A DNA stretch of 64,000 nt. It comes from Microvelia longipes (Eukaryota; Arthropoda; Insecta; Hemiptera; Veliidae). This document shows, one piece after another, positions 36,706 through 48,179 of this stretch. Within the stretch, counting starts at the first letter, position 1, and every line of letters starts with the position of its first letter. The stretch lies in the NCBI GenBank assembly GCA_018340805.1, contig JACMZG010001863.1:24202983-24266982 (forward strand), in the 5' to 3' direction. Under the pieces are notes generated by a model. That model did no database searches, had not been told where the DNA came from, and saw only the letters and a program-made list of their open reading frames with translations. Both the position numbers and the translations under genes were made by a program.

Positions 36706-37998
36706 TCATGCGATCCACTCTATTTCCAATTTTCTCAAAGGAAATTAGCTAAAACTAGATCACTTTGTGGATAATTAATAAAAGTGTAGAGCAAGGAGGA
36801 AGTCAGATAGTGGACGTATAAGTTCATTGCTTTTACTTAAGCATCTTATTACTGTTTTTGATGAGCAAAAATTAACCATCAAGTCTGTTTCTAATAGTTA
36901 CAATACATCTAATCCTATTGTTGTATTATTTGTTTATCTATATAAATTTTAATCGTTAATCTCGGCTTGTAGCAAATAAATATTCAAACAAAAAAAGTAT
37001 TTTTCTAGTGTCCCGTTATCATTATGTATCTTGATGTTAGTTATATTCAAAATAAAGTAATAACATAGATTAGACTGGAAAAGTTTATTTTTTACAATTA
37101 ATAGAATTTGTTCTTATTTTTATTATTTTTGAATTTTCGATCAGCGGAAACCTACTGCTTTTGAAAACTCTTCAAATCTCAAATAAAGCTTACTAAGAAT
37201 AATATACCTGACGGAACTTTGTGTGCACATTAAGATCATTTCAACCATGTTTATAATTGTTATGAGACTTTAACAGTGTTGAGAAACAGGCTCGACAGTG
37301 GGATTTCGGACTTTCCGCCTAGGATGCGCCATTCGAACGACATCAATAGCAATTTTTCTTCCAAAAGTATTGACTTTTAATAGAAATGTTTATATCGACA
37401 TAGAAATTTTATAGGGTCTGCGTGTGCTAACCTTTTGTTATTTTTTTCCATTTAAGTTGAAGGTACCTACAATCCTATACAAAGGTAAATAGTGAGGGAC
37501 CTTAGGGTTTTATCTTTTAACCTTCATAGGTAACATTGTTTTGAATTGGCATTAATGTACAAGAACGGTTTGAACACGAGCCCCCTTAACTTCTTTTGTA
37601 CAGATGTGTCACTAGTTGTTTAAATTACTAATGCATTCATGATGCTGGTATACGAAACAAACTTAAATATTTTCTCATTTGCAACAAATTGAGAAATTTG
37701 AGAATTTTCATAAGGTACAATTACGCTTATGAGGTTGAAGTGGAGCTACCAATTCCGCTTGGCCTCCTGTCAGCTTGTCCTGTATTACAAAAACGAGTAA
37801 TTATATAAATTGCGTCTAGTGCACGATAACTCTCAGTATTTTTTCTTGAACGAAATGAAACTAGGCGTATGATGAAATGATAAGGAGAGTACGAACCCTA
37901 ATGTTTACCTAATGTTTATGAGTTATTAACCTAAGTTATGACTTCATAATATTTGATGAAACTTGAAATGGTGTTAAAATAAGGTGTATTGTTTTCAG

Positions 37999-38050
37999 GT
38001 AGATGGAAAACTAAATCGATTGAGACTTGCTTCACCTCCATCGGACCACC
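37999..38050 (+). CDS. Candidate 52-nt internal exon, unknown gene
   Basis: The segment is bounded by a good acceptor (TATTGTTTTCAG, 37987-37998) and a consensus donor (GTAAGT at 38051). It is open in a frame reading VDGKLNRLRLASPPSDH, with balanced codon use unlike its flanks. No neighbouring plus-strand exon was recognised, so the gene is unknown and chance cannot be excluded in 64 kb. The minus frame 37995-38297 overlapping it has no motif. Confidence 0.25.
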
Positions 38051-38299
38051 GTAAGTAGTGTAAATGGGACACATGTATATTTCTAATATACTTATACCTC
38101 TGTATGACCTTTATGACATATCTAGGGTTCAATAGCGCCGAAGGGTGCTGAAGATAACGAGGAAGGAGATACCTTACCTTTACCTTTGTTAGCCTACAAT
38201 CCCTGTCAGTATGTACAATAAGTGGCTCCGAAGAAGTCACGGCGAGCCGATTAGGCCCGGTAAGGCGGTTTCTATTATCTAAAGATTGTAGAAACAAAG

Positions 38300-39590
38300 C
38301 AAGATCAATTCATTTTACCCTTGAATTGAAAAGTCTTTTAATTTTGAATGATAATCCACTCTAACACTGTAATTTAAACTTGATTTGTTAATACTATATT
38401 AACTGTCAATAAAACAGACTTCCTACATACAACTTGGGCATAAGTTAAATACGTTTGAGAATTGTTTTATGTTATAAGGGGTTACAGTGCTTTGAATGTA
38501 AAATAAGCAACGTTTGAAGAGATTGAATGTAGTTTAAAAACAGGGAGGCTTTATCAGTTTCAAAGTTATGCCCTTTGGGATTCATATCGCTCCCACATTA
38601 TTTCACACATTCTACACATCGACACATTTCAGTCATCAAGGGTTCCTTTTTTGTTAGTGTGGAAATAAAATATACATTTAATAATATTGCTTCTCTATAC
38701 AAATGTGTGAGTAGGATGTTTACTTTGTAATGCGACTCTATTATTACACTTTGATTTTTATAATGATAATCAATTACACATGGTTTACTCTTGATGTTAC
38801 GTGTAAGTGATGTAAAACTTAATTTTACAATCCAATGTTTTAATGAACGAAATTAAACATTAGCGAATGAAACATTATTATTGAGCATCTTTCCCGATTT
38901 TATCAAGAGGTACGTAAGCAGTTAACTTTGGATTGACTAAAATAATCATGATTTGTTTGAATCGTTATCAATCATAACGATTCAAATTATAACGTCATAA
39001 TAAATAGACGCAAAGCTTTGTATTGTGAGAGCTAATTTGTCCAAGTCCCAGAAAAACAGATCATTCACACGTACTTATACATACTATCTTATAAATAGTG
39101 ACGATTTCGAGCTGTTGATTCAGTATGAGTGATGATTCCGAGCTAAGTTTGATGATGATATTGCTAAGGATAGTAATAGTAACGTGGTGATTAAATAAAA
39201 ATTAGTAGGCTACTTACTAGTAGATTCTTTTTTAAGCGTAATAGGTCTTTTGAGTCAACGATGTTCTCTTTTATCTAAAAACGCGAGAATCGATATTATT
39301 ATATGAGTTGATTTCGTTTTTCTTGGGGACTTATTATACGCAGTTAAATGATTATTTTTATAATCAGCTATTTTTTGTAAAACTGGACTACTTATTTTAA
39401 ACTTTAATCATGTATGTATTTTAAATAACAAGTAATATTCGTATTAAAAATGACTGTTAGTGAGAAATAGTCACAGTCTACGTTAACTTTTTAGATATTA
39501 CTTCAGTGGGTAAAGGAAATTATGCTTTTAGGTGAACATAAACCTGCTAAGCTTGCACCATATAAGATGGCATATTTAGTATTACATGAT
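38300..39590. other. AT-rich non-coding stretch
   Basis: Apart from the hairpin at 38956-38986 nothing is recognised. ATAATAAATAGACGCAAAGC at 38997 recurs as ATAATAAATAGACGCAATGC at 41850, so both probably belong to a dispersed repeat. Confidence 0.4.
38956..38986. repeat. Perfect hairpin, 13-bp arms, 5-nt loop
   Basis: TTTGAATCGTTAT and its exact reverse complement flank CAATC. Confidence 0.9.
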
Positions 39591-39599
39591 GGTACGATA

Positions 39600-40655
39600 G
39601 TATAGAAGTATGGAAGACATGGTGCTGTTGGATCGGATGTGAAGAGTAGTGTGTAAGATATGTGCGTGCAGAGCAGAGCCTATGGTATAGTGACTGTGAT
39701 GGTAAGAGGGGTGCGGTGTGTGCTACGATGCGTCTATGTGTTAGTTAGTTGCTATGTTCAGTACATACTAGGTATATATATATAGTGTGTGTGTATGTGA
39801 CCTGTATAGAAGGGAATGTTTGTAGGTTGAAATGGGGGTGCCCATGTGGCTCCCTCTAACTCCTTCACGTGTCTAACTCTGTGTATGTGTTTGGAAGAGG
39901 CTCGTTTATATCTATGTGTTAGTATACTCAGAGAGTTTATACTCTGTAAGAGCAAGAGAGACAGTGATATACAGTCCTATTTCCTTCTCATTTTAGTCGA
40001 GGGAGGAGAGGCTTTAGTCTGGATGGTATATATAGGGAGGCGAATTTCTAACACCGAGGGGCCCCCGGGACTGCGCCCCCCTTCTCTTTGGCACAGAGTA
40101 GTGGAGTGAGGAATCCCTGTACAGACTCGACCTACGTTATACCCCGCTTTCCCTATATACCCTCATCGTGCTGTAGTAATACCCTACTTCTATCTCGCTC
40201 ACCCTCTATACCCTTGTATACCCTTCAGGATATATATTTATGTATATATATAGATATATCCTTTTCACTCCCTCGGGTTTGAGTTAGGGGGTCCAACCTC
40301 TCTGTTCCTTTCCCCTTCTCCTCAAAGCTCACAAAATATCAAAACACGGGCTCGGGTTGAAGCTCCCCATCCATTTCCCCTCTGGGTTCTCTCTTATGGT
40401 GAAAATTCGCCCGGAAAATATCGAAATTTTGTTCGCGCTTGAAACCTTTCTGTTTCCTCTCCCTGTGCCCCCTGCTCGTTTCCACGCTATGCCGACAGAG
40501 TTTCTCGCTATAAGCTTAAAAACAATTCACGGTTGGAGGTTTCTACTCTGTTTTAACCCCCCACTCCTCACTTTCACAGGGGGCTCATTACTACCGTCCT
40601 CGGCCAGTTTGTATGGGGAAGGGGTAGCAGGTCCCCCTGAAATATTTACCTAATA
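39600..40655. other. Largest GC-rich island, GT-rich left part
   Basis: 39640-39830 is GT-rich (GGTGCGGTGTGTGCTACG, ATAGTGTGTGTGTATGTG). 39960-40655 is GC-rich and CT-rich (GAGGGGCCCCCGGGACTGCG, CTCTCCCTGTGCCCCCTGC). Four plus-strand frames and one minus frame open here. The longest (40357-40653) has no recognised domain, start context or splice structure. The layout, GT-rich then GC-rich, matches 5540-6010. Function and origin are unknown. Confidence 0.5.
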
Positions 40656-40659
40656 ATTA

Positions 40660-42110
40660 CCTTTTCTGATAAACTGTAAGGGCAAGGAAAATTTGGTTTG
40701 TTTTCAATTTCAATTGATAATAATTTTGCACTTAAATTTTATTTTGATTTTTCAGCCGAATCGTTGTTTTTTGTTCTCATTAAATTAAGTTTTATTTATA
40801 TTGGTCCTTTACAATTTAGTCACCATAATGTAGGACGTCCACCTTAAATGAACTATTTTTATTAGTAAGCTATCAAATTAGATCAATATTAGGGAACGAG
40901 GTTTTTAATTAATTTCGGTCTGATTAATTAAGGAACTTAATTGAAATAAAAGACACCATATGTAACTAATACTAATGTACAGAGTATGTAAAACATATGC
41001 CATCAATATTATACTACAGTTTGTATCACCTTTGACCGGTAATATCAGTTTTGTTTTGTTATTTGTCATAAGTTCTTTGAGCTTCAAGCTATTTGGAAAA
41101 GCCATGTTAATTATATTTAAGATTGACTACTTAAATAACTGTTTTATTAAAGTATTTTGTGGAATAATTAAAACAAATTCATTATTTGAAACGCATTTTT
41201 ACCTGTTAAAGTCTGGCTATGTATTCTTGCAAGGTAAAAATGCTATTAATGAGGTACTTAAACGTTTTCGGATTATTCTTTAGAAGGAAATGATAGCATA
41301 ATATAATTTTTAAAAAACTTCAAAACGCTATTTAAACTTTTTGTAAAATTATGTTGAATTTAAAAAAAAATTAAAGACCACCAAAAAATTTTTTATCATG
41401 GATGAAAATATTTTTGGTGAGAAAATCATTGCGGCGAAAATTTTAAAAAATCCATGACGTCATTATGGTTTTTAGTTTTTTTAATTTTTTTATAAGGTCT
41501 TAAGTATTTTGTTTAATCGTATAGATGGCATATTTATGATTAAAATTATGCGTTTCAGGATATTAAAAAATTAAATGAAACGAAACGATACTAAAGAAAT
41601 CCCAGATTAATTATAGAAATATTTTTACTATTGGTTTGATTTTAAACCATTTTTAACAGGTTAAATTGAAAAAGTAACCTGACTGGCTTAAAATACCAAC
41701 ATAATTAAAATAAACAATAAATATTACAGTAACTTATATTTCAGAACGTTTATAATACAATAGCAAACACAAACATTGCGCAGAAGATAGCAATATACTT
41801 ATATGCAAGATTTGTTTTTGAACCAATCACCGGGTTTATTTAAAAATACATAATAAATAGACGCAATGCGCCTAAATTCGGCGTAATGTTATTTTGGTTA
41901 TCCCTGTACTAGTGAAACTATTTACTTTAAAACAATTTAAATTAAAGAACTAAATTTATTTGTGAGCAATGTATTAAAAAAAATGTCTCAAAACTGAATT
42001 GATGATAGAATATTAAGTTTTAATTAAACAAGTTAAATCAGTAAGCACATACAAATGCAAATTCCTCATTGACAACATTAGCCAACATGTTTAGTTTACT
42101 CGTGACTCTC
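40660..42110. other. AT-rich non-coding stretch
   Basis: No gene. Overlapping frames at 40905-41283 are Ile/Leu/Phe-rich without motif. 41400-41470 (GCGGCGAAAATTTTAAAAAA, CATGACGTCATTATGG) resembles the A/C core region and is probably an ancient relative. Confidence 0.4.
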
Positions 42111-42115
42111 ATCAT

Positions 42116-42290
42116 CAGGCTAGTAACTTTCCTTTGGAAAACAATTGCTAATGAAGTGGGTCATGGCGGAATACCATGATAGTACATGGCGGAAGTCGGA
42201 CCCAGATATGTCTCAAAATTCCGTTTCAGAGGTCCCTAACCATGGAAAAATAAATTTCGTGAAATTTTATGAAATGTTTCAGCTTGTATA
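42116..42290 (+). mobile_element. Solo arm of the inner foldback (62.75-62.87 kb type)
   Basis: TTTCCTTTGGAAAACAATTG, GTGGGTCATGGCGGAA, a second ATGGCGGAAGTCGGACCC, TCCGTTTCAGAGGTCCCTAA and AAAAATAAATTTCGTGAAA follow in the order of the arm at 62753-62872 (TTTCCTTTGGAAATTCGCC, ATAGGCGTCATGGCGG, TCCGTTTCAGAGGTCCCTAA, CGAAAAAATACGTTTCGCGA). It lacks the opposite arm. Confidence 0.7.
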
Positions 42291-42384
42291 TACAATTATT
42301 ACATAACATTGTATATTATATAATGTATTATAATTTTTATACAAGGGGAAATATTTTAAATTCACCCCTATATAATCCTTAAAA

Positions 42385-42550
42385 ATATGGGAAACACATG
42401 GTCCAAGGCTTTCGAAAATGGTCAATCCCCGTAAATTGACTTGTGTGAGTTCAAATTAATTATTTTTTAGCAACTATTATCTAAATATGGTAATTGAGTG
42501 ACCACTTTAGGTAACTTTGAAGAGTTAAATTTGATTATACAATAATATGG
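42385..42550 (+). repeat. Dispersed repeat D, copy 2
   Basis: Aligns with 7740-7925 from AAATATGGGAAACACATGG through TATGGTAATTGAGTGACCAC to AAATTTGATTATACAAT. Confidence 0.6.
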
Positions 42551-43433
42551 ACTGTTTTAAAAACTTCATTAAAGTCTAAGAAATTTAATACCAAAATCAC
42601 CATAATGCGATAGTTTTTTACGAACCTATTATTTAACAATAGTATTGTAAAAAAACTTGTTTGTTGTGGTTTTAAACATTAATCTACCTTAAAATTTTAA
42701 AACATTAAACATTTCTTAATTTTAAAAATTCTGACGCTGAAGTCCTCAAGCCTGGTAAATTTATGTGTAATTTTAAAGAAAATTTAACTTAGTGTAATTA
42801 TTCAAAGAGCCAAGTAATAGATATATTAATCCACGAGATCTCTGCATTTTAAGCGACAAAATACGTAACATTGTGCCATAGCAAATAAATAAATATCATG
42901 CATGATACGTTGTGTTAGATCGATTCAGCTTTTTTAATAATACTAATATCTTATTTATCGCAATTTCTTTTGGGAAATATTAACTTGAAAAAGAGAGAAA
43001 TTAATTTACAGAAACTCTTTAATCAGTGTTAGACTTAGTTTGAGGTATGTACGGTACAGTGAAGAAAATTTTCAGTTTTAGAAAATAAAAGTTTAGAAAA
43101 TAAAAGTTAAAAAATCTTGAGAGATTATTAGACAAATTGATGACCGTTTTTAAAATCGTTATAAGTAACTGATAACTGAGATAACGCAAAAGTTATTATA
43201 AGAAAAGTTAATTAAAAAGTTATTAAAAGAAATATTACTAGAAAGATCGTTTTTAGTAACATTGATCTCACGAGTTTCGCTAACCTAGCAGCATGATAGG
43301 ATGGTAAATAAGGACGCTAAGGTCATTTACTGCTTGCAAGCAAACTCTAGCAAATTATTTTTAAAAATCATGTAAAGCCCTAGTTTATGATCATTTAAAG
43401 GCAGATCATTTATGAAATGAACGACAAAACAAT

Positions 43434-43481
43434 GAATAATTGATAGTTATTATCAATTATTCAACTATTATTATAATAGTT
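43434..43481. repeat. Two adjacent perfect hairpins
   Basis: GAATAATTGATA / TATCAATTATTC (43434-43462, loop GTTAT) is followed with no gap by AACTATTAT / ATAATAGTT (43463-43481, one central T). Confidence 0.9.
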
Positions 43482-44255
43482 GTCATATTAAGGATAAATT
43501 ATGCCATACGACCATGAATAGTAATATTTGTCATAATAGAAGTAGTATAATGCCATCACCGGAAAGGTGTAGAGTAAAAAATAGAAAAAATAACACTAAA
43601 TCATAGAATTATTTTTTGATTTTTTAATTTTTATACTTGAGGAAGGTTAAAATCGGAGTCCATTATAATGGGCCTTACGATTCTCTTCATATCGAATGCT
43701 AACTAGATAGAGAATATATATGTCAAAGAATATTATAATAATATATTGCAAAGATTCAAATCAAACATTGTAAGCACTATAATATTACGTTATTTTTTTA
43801 TATATAATTTCAGCAAATATGACATATTCTCAAACTCACCTAGTATAACGTAGAATCGAATATGGAACTAATAGATATTTGTTTTGCTTAACCACAGTTA
43901 CCAGAGCTATTAGTTTAAATTTCGCTTCTACAGTACACTTAATGTATTAGGTGAACTGTAAAGAAAGCAGATGTGTACATTTATAGAGAGCATGTTGTAA
44001 CAATATTAATGTATAAATTTACGGGGTGTACAAAACAATATTTCCTCGTCCTTTTATATTAGTAATATAATAGTATGATAAAAACGCCAAAGTGCATAAT
44101 AAGAGGAAGAGGAAGGAGGTAAAGATTAACCCATTCAATACTTATTGTACTAATAAATATACTCACAGGGTATGGTATGGGAAAATGGATCTATTTATTT
44201 TTCCCCGATTAAAATGGTATAACTTATGCGCCATTACTATATATTTTTATTATAT

Positions 44256-44366
44256 AGTAATAATACATGTATAGTATAGTAATATATGTATAGTATAGTA
44301 ATATATGTATTGTATAGTAATATATGTATTGTATAGTAATATACGTATTGTATATTAATATGTAGA
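44256..44366. repeat. 19-bp minisatellite, about 5.5 units
   Basis: Units of ATAGTAATATATGTATTGT with few changes (TATAGT for TATTGT in the first two units, ACGT for ATGT in the last complete one). Confidence 0.9.
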
Positions 44367-44449
44367 GTATTATTATTATACTTAATTTTTAATTTCAATA
44401 ATCTAACAGGCAAAGCATGCTCGTTTTAACGTATCTTATATTATACTTT

Positions 44450-45245
44450 AGCAATTTTGTTAGCTTCTTTCCAGATATTGACAGCAATCTAGCGAGCGAA
44501 GTGTCCTTTTTAATTGACCTAAAATTATTCATTAGCAATTTTGCGAGCCTCTAGAAATATAGGGGTTTTATTTCTTTACAAATATTTACCAAGCCTTCAT
44601 TCATACATTCACGTATATATTCATAGCAATATAACCTGCGCAGCAAGACGTTTTTAATGTACCTAATTTTATATTTTAGCAATCCCGATAGGGAACCGAG
44701 CCTTTTTGCATATATTCACATATATATTTAAAGCAATCTCGAAAGCGAAGCGAGTCTCTATTTATTTATCCACGTATATATTTATAGTACTTAGCAAACG
44801 AAGTGAGCCCTATTTAATGATCCTAAGTGTATATTTTAGCAATCTTGCAAGCAAAGCGACCCCTATTTGCAAATATACTAATAGTAATCTAGCGAGCTTT
44901 GAACCTTCATTCATTTGGAACTATATATTTTCATAAATATTATTAGCAATTCAGCAAGCCTTCTTTAATGTACCTAATTTTATATTTTAGCAATTATGCG
45001 AGTGAAGAAAGTCTTTTTGCATACATGGACATAAATACTTATAGAAATCTAGCGAGCAAAGCGAGTATCTTTTCTGTATCCACGGGTATAATTATAGCAA
45101 TTTTGCAAGCAAAGCAACCATTCATTATTCATTTTAGAGCCAATCTATCCTTGTTTATTTGAATATTAGAAATATTTAAGAAGAATTATTGCTATCCTTG
45201 TTATTAGAAATTATTTTCCTATCCTATTTAGCCAGCGAAGCAAGC
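44450..45245. repeat. Degenerate tandem repeat carrying TAGCAATxxxGCGAGCGAAGCGAG
   Basis: About twelve copies of a unit built from TAGCAATCT, then GCGAGCGAAGCGAG-type sequence, then CCTTTTTxATTCAC and an AT-rich linker (TATATATTTATAG or TACCTAATTTTATATTTTAG). Examples are at 44484, 44625, 44678, 44731, 44790, 44838, 44886, 44943, 44989, 45042, 45098 and 45225. Spacing alternates around 45-65 bp. The two linker types suggest a dimeric higher-order unit of about 110-160 bp. Plus frames at 44706-44936 and 44968-45162 are artefacts of the array. Confidence 0.75.
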
Positions 45246-46059
45246 CTGTTGGTAATAAAATGTATTTGATGTATCCTTTTGCCGTGAGTTCCTGATGCAA
45301 CGTATTACTAGTTTAATTATATTAAACTACGTTTTAATTTTAACGTATCTTTATTATATTTCAATTTTTTTTCAAACCATGTTACTATTATGAAATGCAG
45401 GGTAGTAACCATTAAATTTTTAATAATTTGCAGAGCGGGTCAATCTTAACTTTTCTGATGAGGGGGGGGGGGAAGTGGCCTGTTTGACCCCCCGATGCGG
45501 ACGGAATGAGTATGAAATGCTCATGATGAATGAAGCATGATGCCATGGAATGATTTCATAATTCTTTTTTTCTTCATAAAAGGTAAGTGTCATTTTTGGA
45601 TGGAAGTTGGTTTATAAATTAATTTATAATTTTTTAACAAATTAGTTTTTGCTTATTTTTTAAATAGAAATGGAGACACACTGCGACATTGTGGTGCGTT
45701 TACACATGTATGTAATCCTTAGAGCCTGTTCCAACGGATTAGGCTAGGGAGAATATCTGTTGATAAAACCGAGCGTGTAAATAGGCTAGATGCCATACTC
45801 GCGACTTGTGCACTTTACTTACTGATGTGATCTGTCGGATCTGCTCTACAGATAGACAGTCCGTGTAAATGCACTTATTATGATTTAGTGATTGTGTACA
45901 TTAAAAAAAGGTTTGAAGCTGAAAGTGTAAGTTTTATGTTTTGTTTAAAATTTTAAGATTTAAGTTAGTTTAAAGTTTTTAATGGTGTCAAAATTATAAA
46001 ACTTGCTGGACACAAAGCTTACTTATACATTTTTAATTACGTATCAAAGTTTTAAAGCT

Positions 46060-46390
46060 TGTATACGTTTGTTTTAAGCTGTGACATTTTCAGAGTGAAT
46101 CTTTGGTATAAAGTTTTAGTTTCTGCTGGTTCTTGTCAGGGTTATTTTGTCGGGTTTAGTTCCCTTTGGTTGGATTCTCTAGTAGAGCCCTTGGGTCCCT
46201 ATAAAGGAAGGGTGCTTACACAGACCAAGGGGTTGGGGTTACAGGGGACCCACGTTATGGGGGATAGGTAATAGAGGGGATGGGGGATTCCGACCTTACT
46301 AGAACCTTTATAATACGACCTGTTTTCAGTTTCAAGGGTCTTCCACTAGAGTCCAGCACTGTTCTGGTCGTGATAAGAGTTAGTTTTACG
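46060..46390. other. GC-rich island
   Basis: TAGAGCCCTTGGGTCCC, AAGGGTGCTTACACAG, GGGACCCACGTTATGGGGG in AT-rich flanks. The plus frame 46059-46271 has no motif. It shares GGGTGCTTACAC with 11389. Confidence 0.45.
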
Positions 46391-47166
46391 CTTTGACGTA
46401 AGGTATCACTACTAGTCGGGTTGTAAAATCTTAATTTGTTAAAACTCTAACAGATGTCTCTACCAGTCACTAATCTGACTCAGCTTTTATATGAAAAATA
46501 ATTACTTCACAGGTCTACCCCATCATATTCTATCACTCTATTTTTAATGTTCAAGCTGTTTGGTTATTAATTAATCATCTGAGACTTGTTTGATTAAACT
46601 TGACTCTTAACTTTTTGTTGTCATTTTAAGTTAATTTGATTTAACTTTCAAAATAGATTTCGATTATTCTTTAATCATATTTTTACGGTTATTTTTTTAA
46701 GCATTAAATAAATAAATAAATTTTATTTGCATTAAGTACAATTTTAAAATACAATTGAAACATGTCAATAATAAACAATCATAATTTAAAATAATAATTT
46801 TTACAAAAAAATATGATTTGAAGAGTTATCATAGTCATAAATGCATTAATGCAGTTGTATAATTAAAATTAAAACTCGAATTAAAACGTAGAACGTTATT
46901 ACGTGGGAACGTTTGTAAGTTCAAAACATGGTTTATCAAAAATAATTTGAATATACTCCAGTTTTTATAATTAAGAATCTCTTATTCCATTAAAATAATT
47001 TTTAAGTAAGGTCGTGGGTTTGTGGAACAAAAGCCAAAAAAAAAATGTATTTACTTTAAATTAAAAATTTGGGTTGAAATCATCTATAAAGACGCCTATT
47101 TTTAATGTTACATGTTAATGTTATTAATGTTAATTAGTTTAATTAATGTTAATTAGTTATTTATGT

Positions 47167-47205
47167 TACATGTTAGGGTATATTCAGTATATACCCTAAC
47201 ATGTA
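47167..47205. repeat. Perfect hairpin, 16-17-bp arms
   Basis: TACATGTTAGGGTATA and its reverse complement flank TTCAGTA, in which the outermost T and A can extend the stem. A third partial copy (TACATGTATGTTAGGGTAC) follows at 47214-47232. Confidence 0.9.
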
Positions 47206-47279
47206 CTGTACATGTACATGTATGTTAGGGTACTGTTAAAATTAGTAATGATGATAATGTTTGTCTGATTTTTATATAG

Positions 47280-47660
47280 ATCAGATCAAATTTCAATGGA
47301 ATAAGATATTTAATAAATTACCCGCTTCAATTAGTGGAAGTTAAACTTCCACTCACAAATTTTAAAAAAAGCATTAACACATTGTTGCTTGAGAAAGCCT
47401 ACAATAATGTTAGCGAGTTTTTAGCTGATAACTTAGTATTCTCACCCTCAATGTTTAGTGTTTGTCATGTAATGTTATTTTTCTTTTTAAATCATGTTTG
47501 CTATTCAAGTTATGCTATCTATGTTTATGCAGTCTATGTAATAATTTATAGTCATGCTTGTTTCATTTCATTGTAAAATTTTGATAATTGAGAAACTTTG
47601 TAAGAAAGTAACCTCAAGTGTGTAAACAAAAAATAAATGAAAAAAATTATTTATATTGCT
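47280..47660 (+). pseudogene. LINE-type reverse transcriptase C-terminal remnant
   Basis: The reading NGIRY, then (after a one-base frame change) FNKLPASI, then LPLTNFKKSINTLLLEKAYN, NVSEFLADN is the typical end of arthropod non-LTR ORF2 proteins (a GIRxFNxLP block, then LxxFKKxLKxxLLExAYYSVxEFL). The frame shift near 47310 and the absence of upstream reverse transcriptase domains mark it as a dead 5'-truncated copy. The C-terminal tail is hydrophobic (47450-47576) and an A-rich stretch at 47628-47650 may be the element's 3' end. It lies just 3' of NOL4 exon 6, in opposite orientation. Confidence 0.6.
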
Positions 47661-47725
47661 TGATGACAAGGCAATGTAATTTTTAAAATTTAAAAAACTA
47701 ACAATCAATTAGAATAAACTGGTAC

Positions 47726-47963
47726 CTTAATAGCCCATTGAGGAATGGATGGCGGAACTCTCAATATCTTAGATGTGTATTTGTCAGATATGATTTCCTC
47801 ATCACTGTCAGATATAGGAGTTAGAGCAGTCTCTCCACTAGAACTGCTAACTCTTCGATTCTCACCACTCATATCTTCATCTGTCCAATTTTCTGATGTA
47901 TTTTGAGTCTCAGATTTTATGTGGTCTTCTCCACTGCTTGAACTGCTTACTTCATCTCTCCAT
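47726..47963 (-). CDS. NOL4: NOL4-like gene, exon 6 (acidic/serine-rich)
   Basis: The acceptor TTGTCTTATCAG precedes 47963, and the first base completes the codon split at the exon 5 donor (phase 2), giving K-WRDEVSSSSSGED. The 79 residues are low in hydrophobics: Ser-runs (SSSSS, VSSSSGE), acidic patches (WTDEDMS, ISDSDEEIIS), ending KILRVPPSIPQWAIK. The proposed donor GTACCA after AAG is weaker than the others in this gene. Without splicing the frame ends six codons later at a TGA near 47705-47707, so this could also be an alternative last exon. Similar disordered acidic sequence sits between the N-terminal and C-terminal conserved regions in vertebrate NOL4. The match of this exon itself is by gene context and phase, not by homology. 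Confidence 0.8.
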
Positions 47964-48179
47964 CTGATAAGACAAACTTATTAATGAATTTCACGCATGC
48001 TATTGAATAAGTAAATGTTTTTCTTTAGAAAAATTAAGAAAAACAAATATACTGAATATACTTTTTGGTAAAAAAGAATGAACTCTAATGGCAATATAAG
48101 TTTTTTCGCCCATCCTTTAGTACATGTAAAATAACATAATTAGATTGTTATTTAATTTTACTTTTCCTCATATATATCG

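Noticed and set aside
40357..40653. 98-residue plus-strand ORF in the GC island, and similar ORFs at 1062-1388, 29056-29358, 46059-46271
   Set aside because: Open because of GC-rich composition; Pro/Leu/Ser-rich, no motif, no splice structure.
44092..44274. 60-residue plus ORF with a basic start
   Set aside because: Runs into the 19-bp minisatellite, has no motif and no splice support.
44256..45245. CRISPR-like appearance of evenly spaced repeats
   Set aside because: Repeats are degenerate, spacers are themselves related AT-rich linkers, and the context is a eukaryotic intergenic region.
1..47700. Search for the NOL4 C-terminal conserved region on the minus strand
   Set aside because: No segment encoding the expected basic helix-rich block with adjacent splice sites was recognised by eye; a short exon could have been missed.
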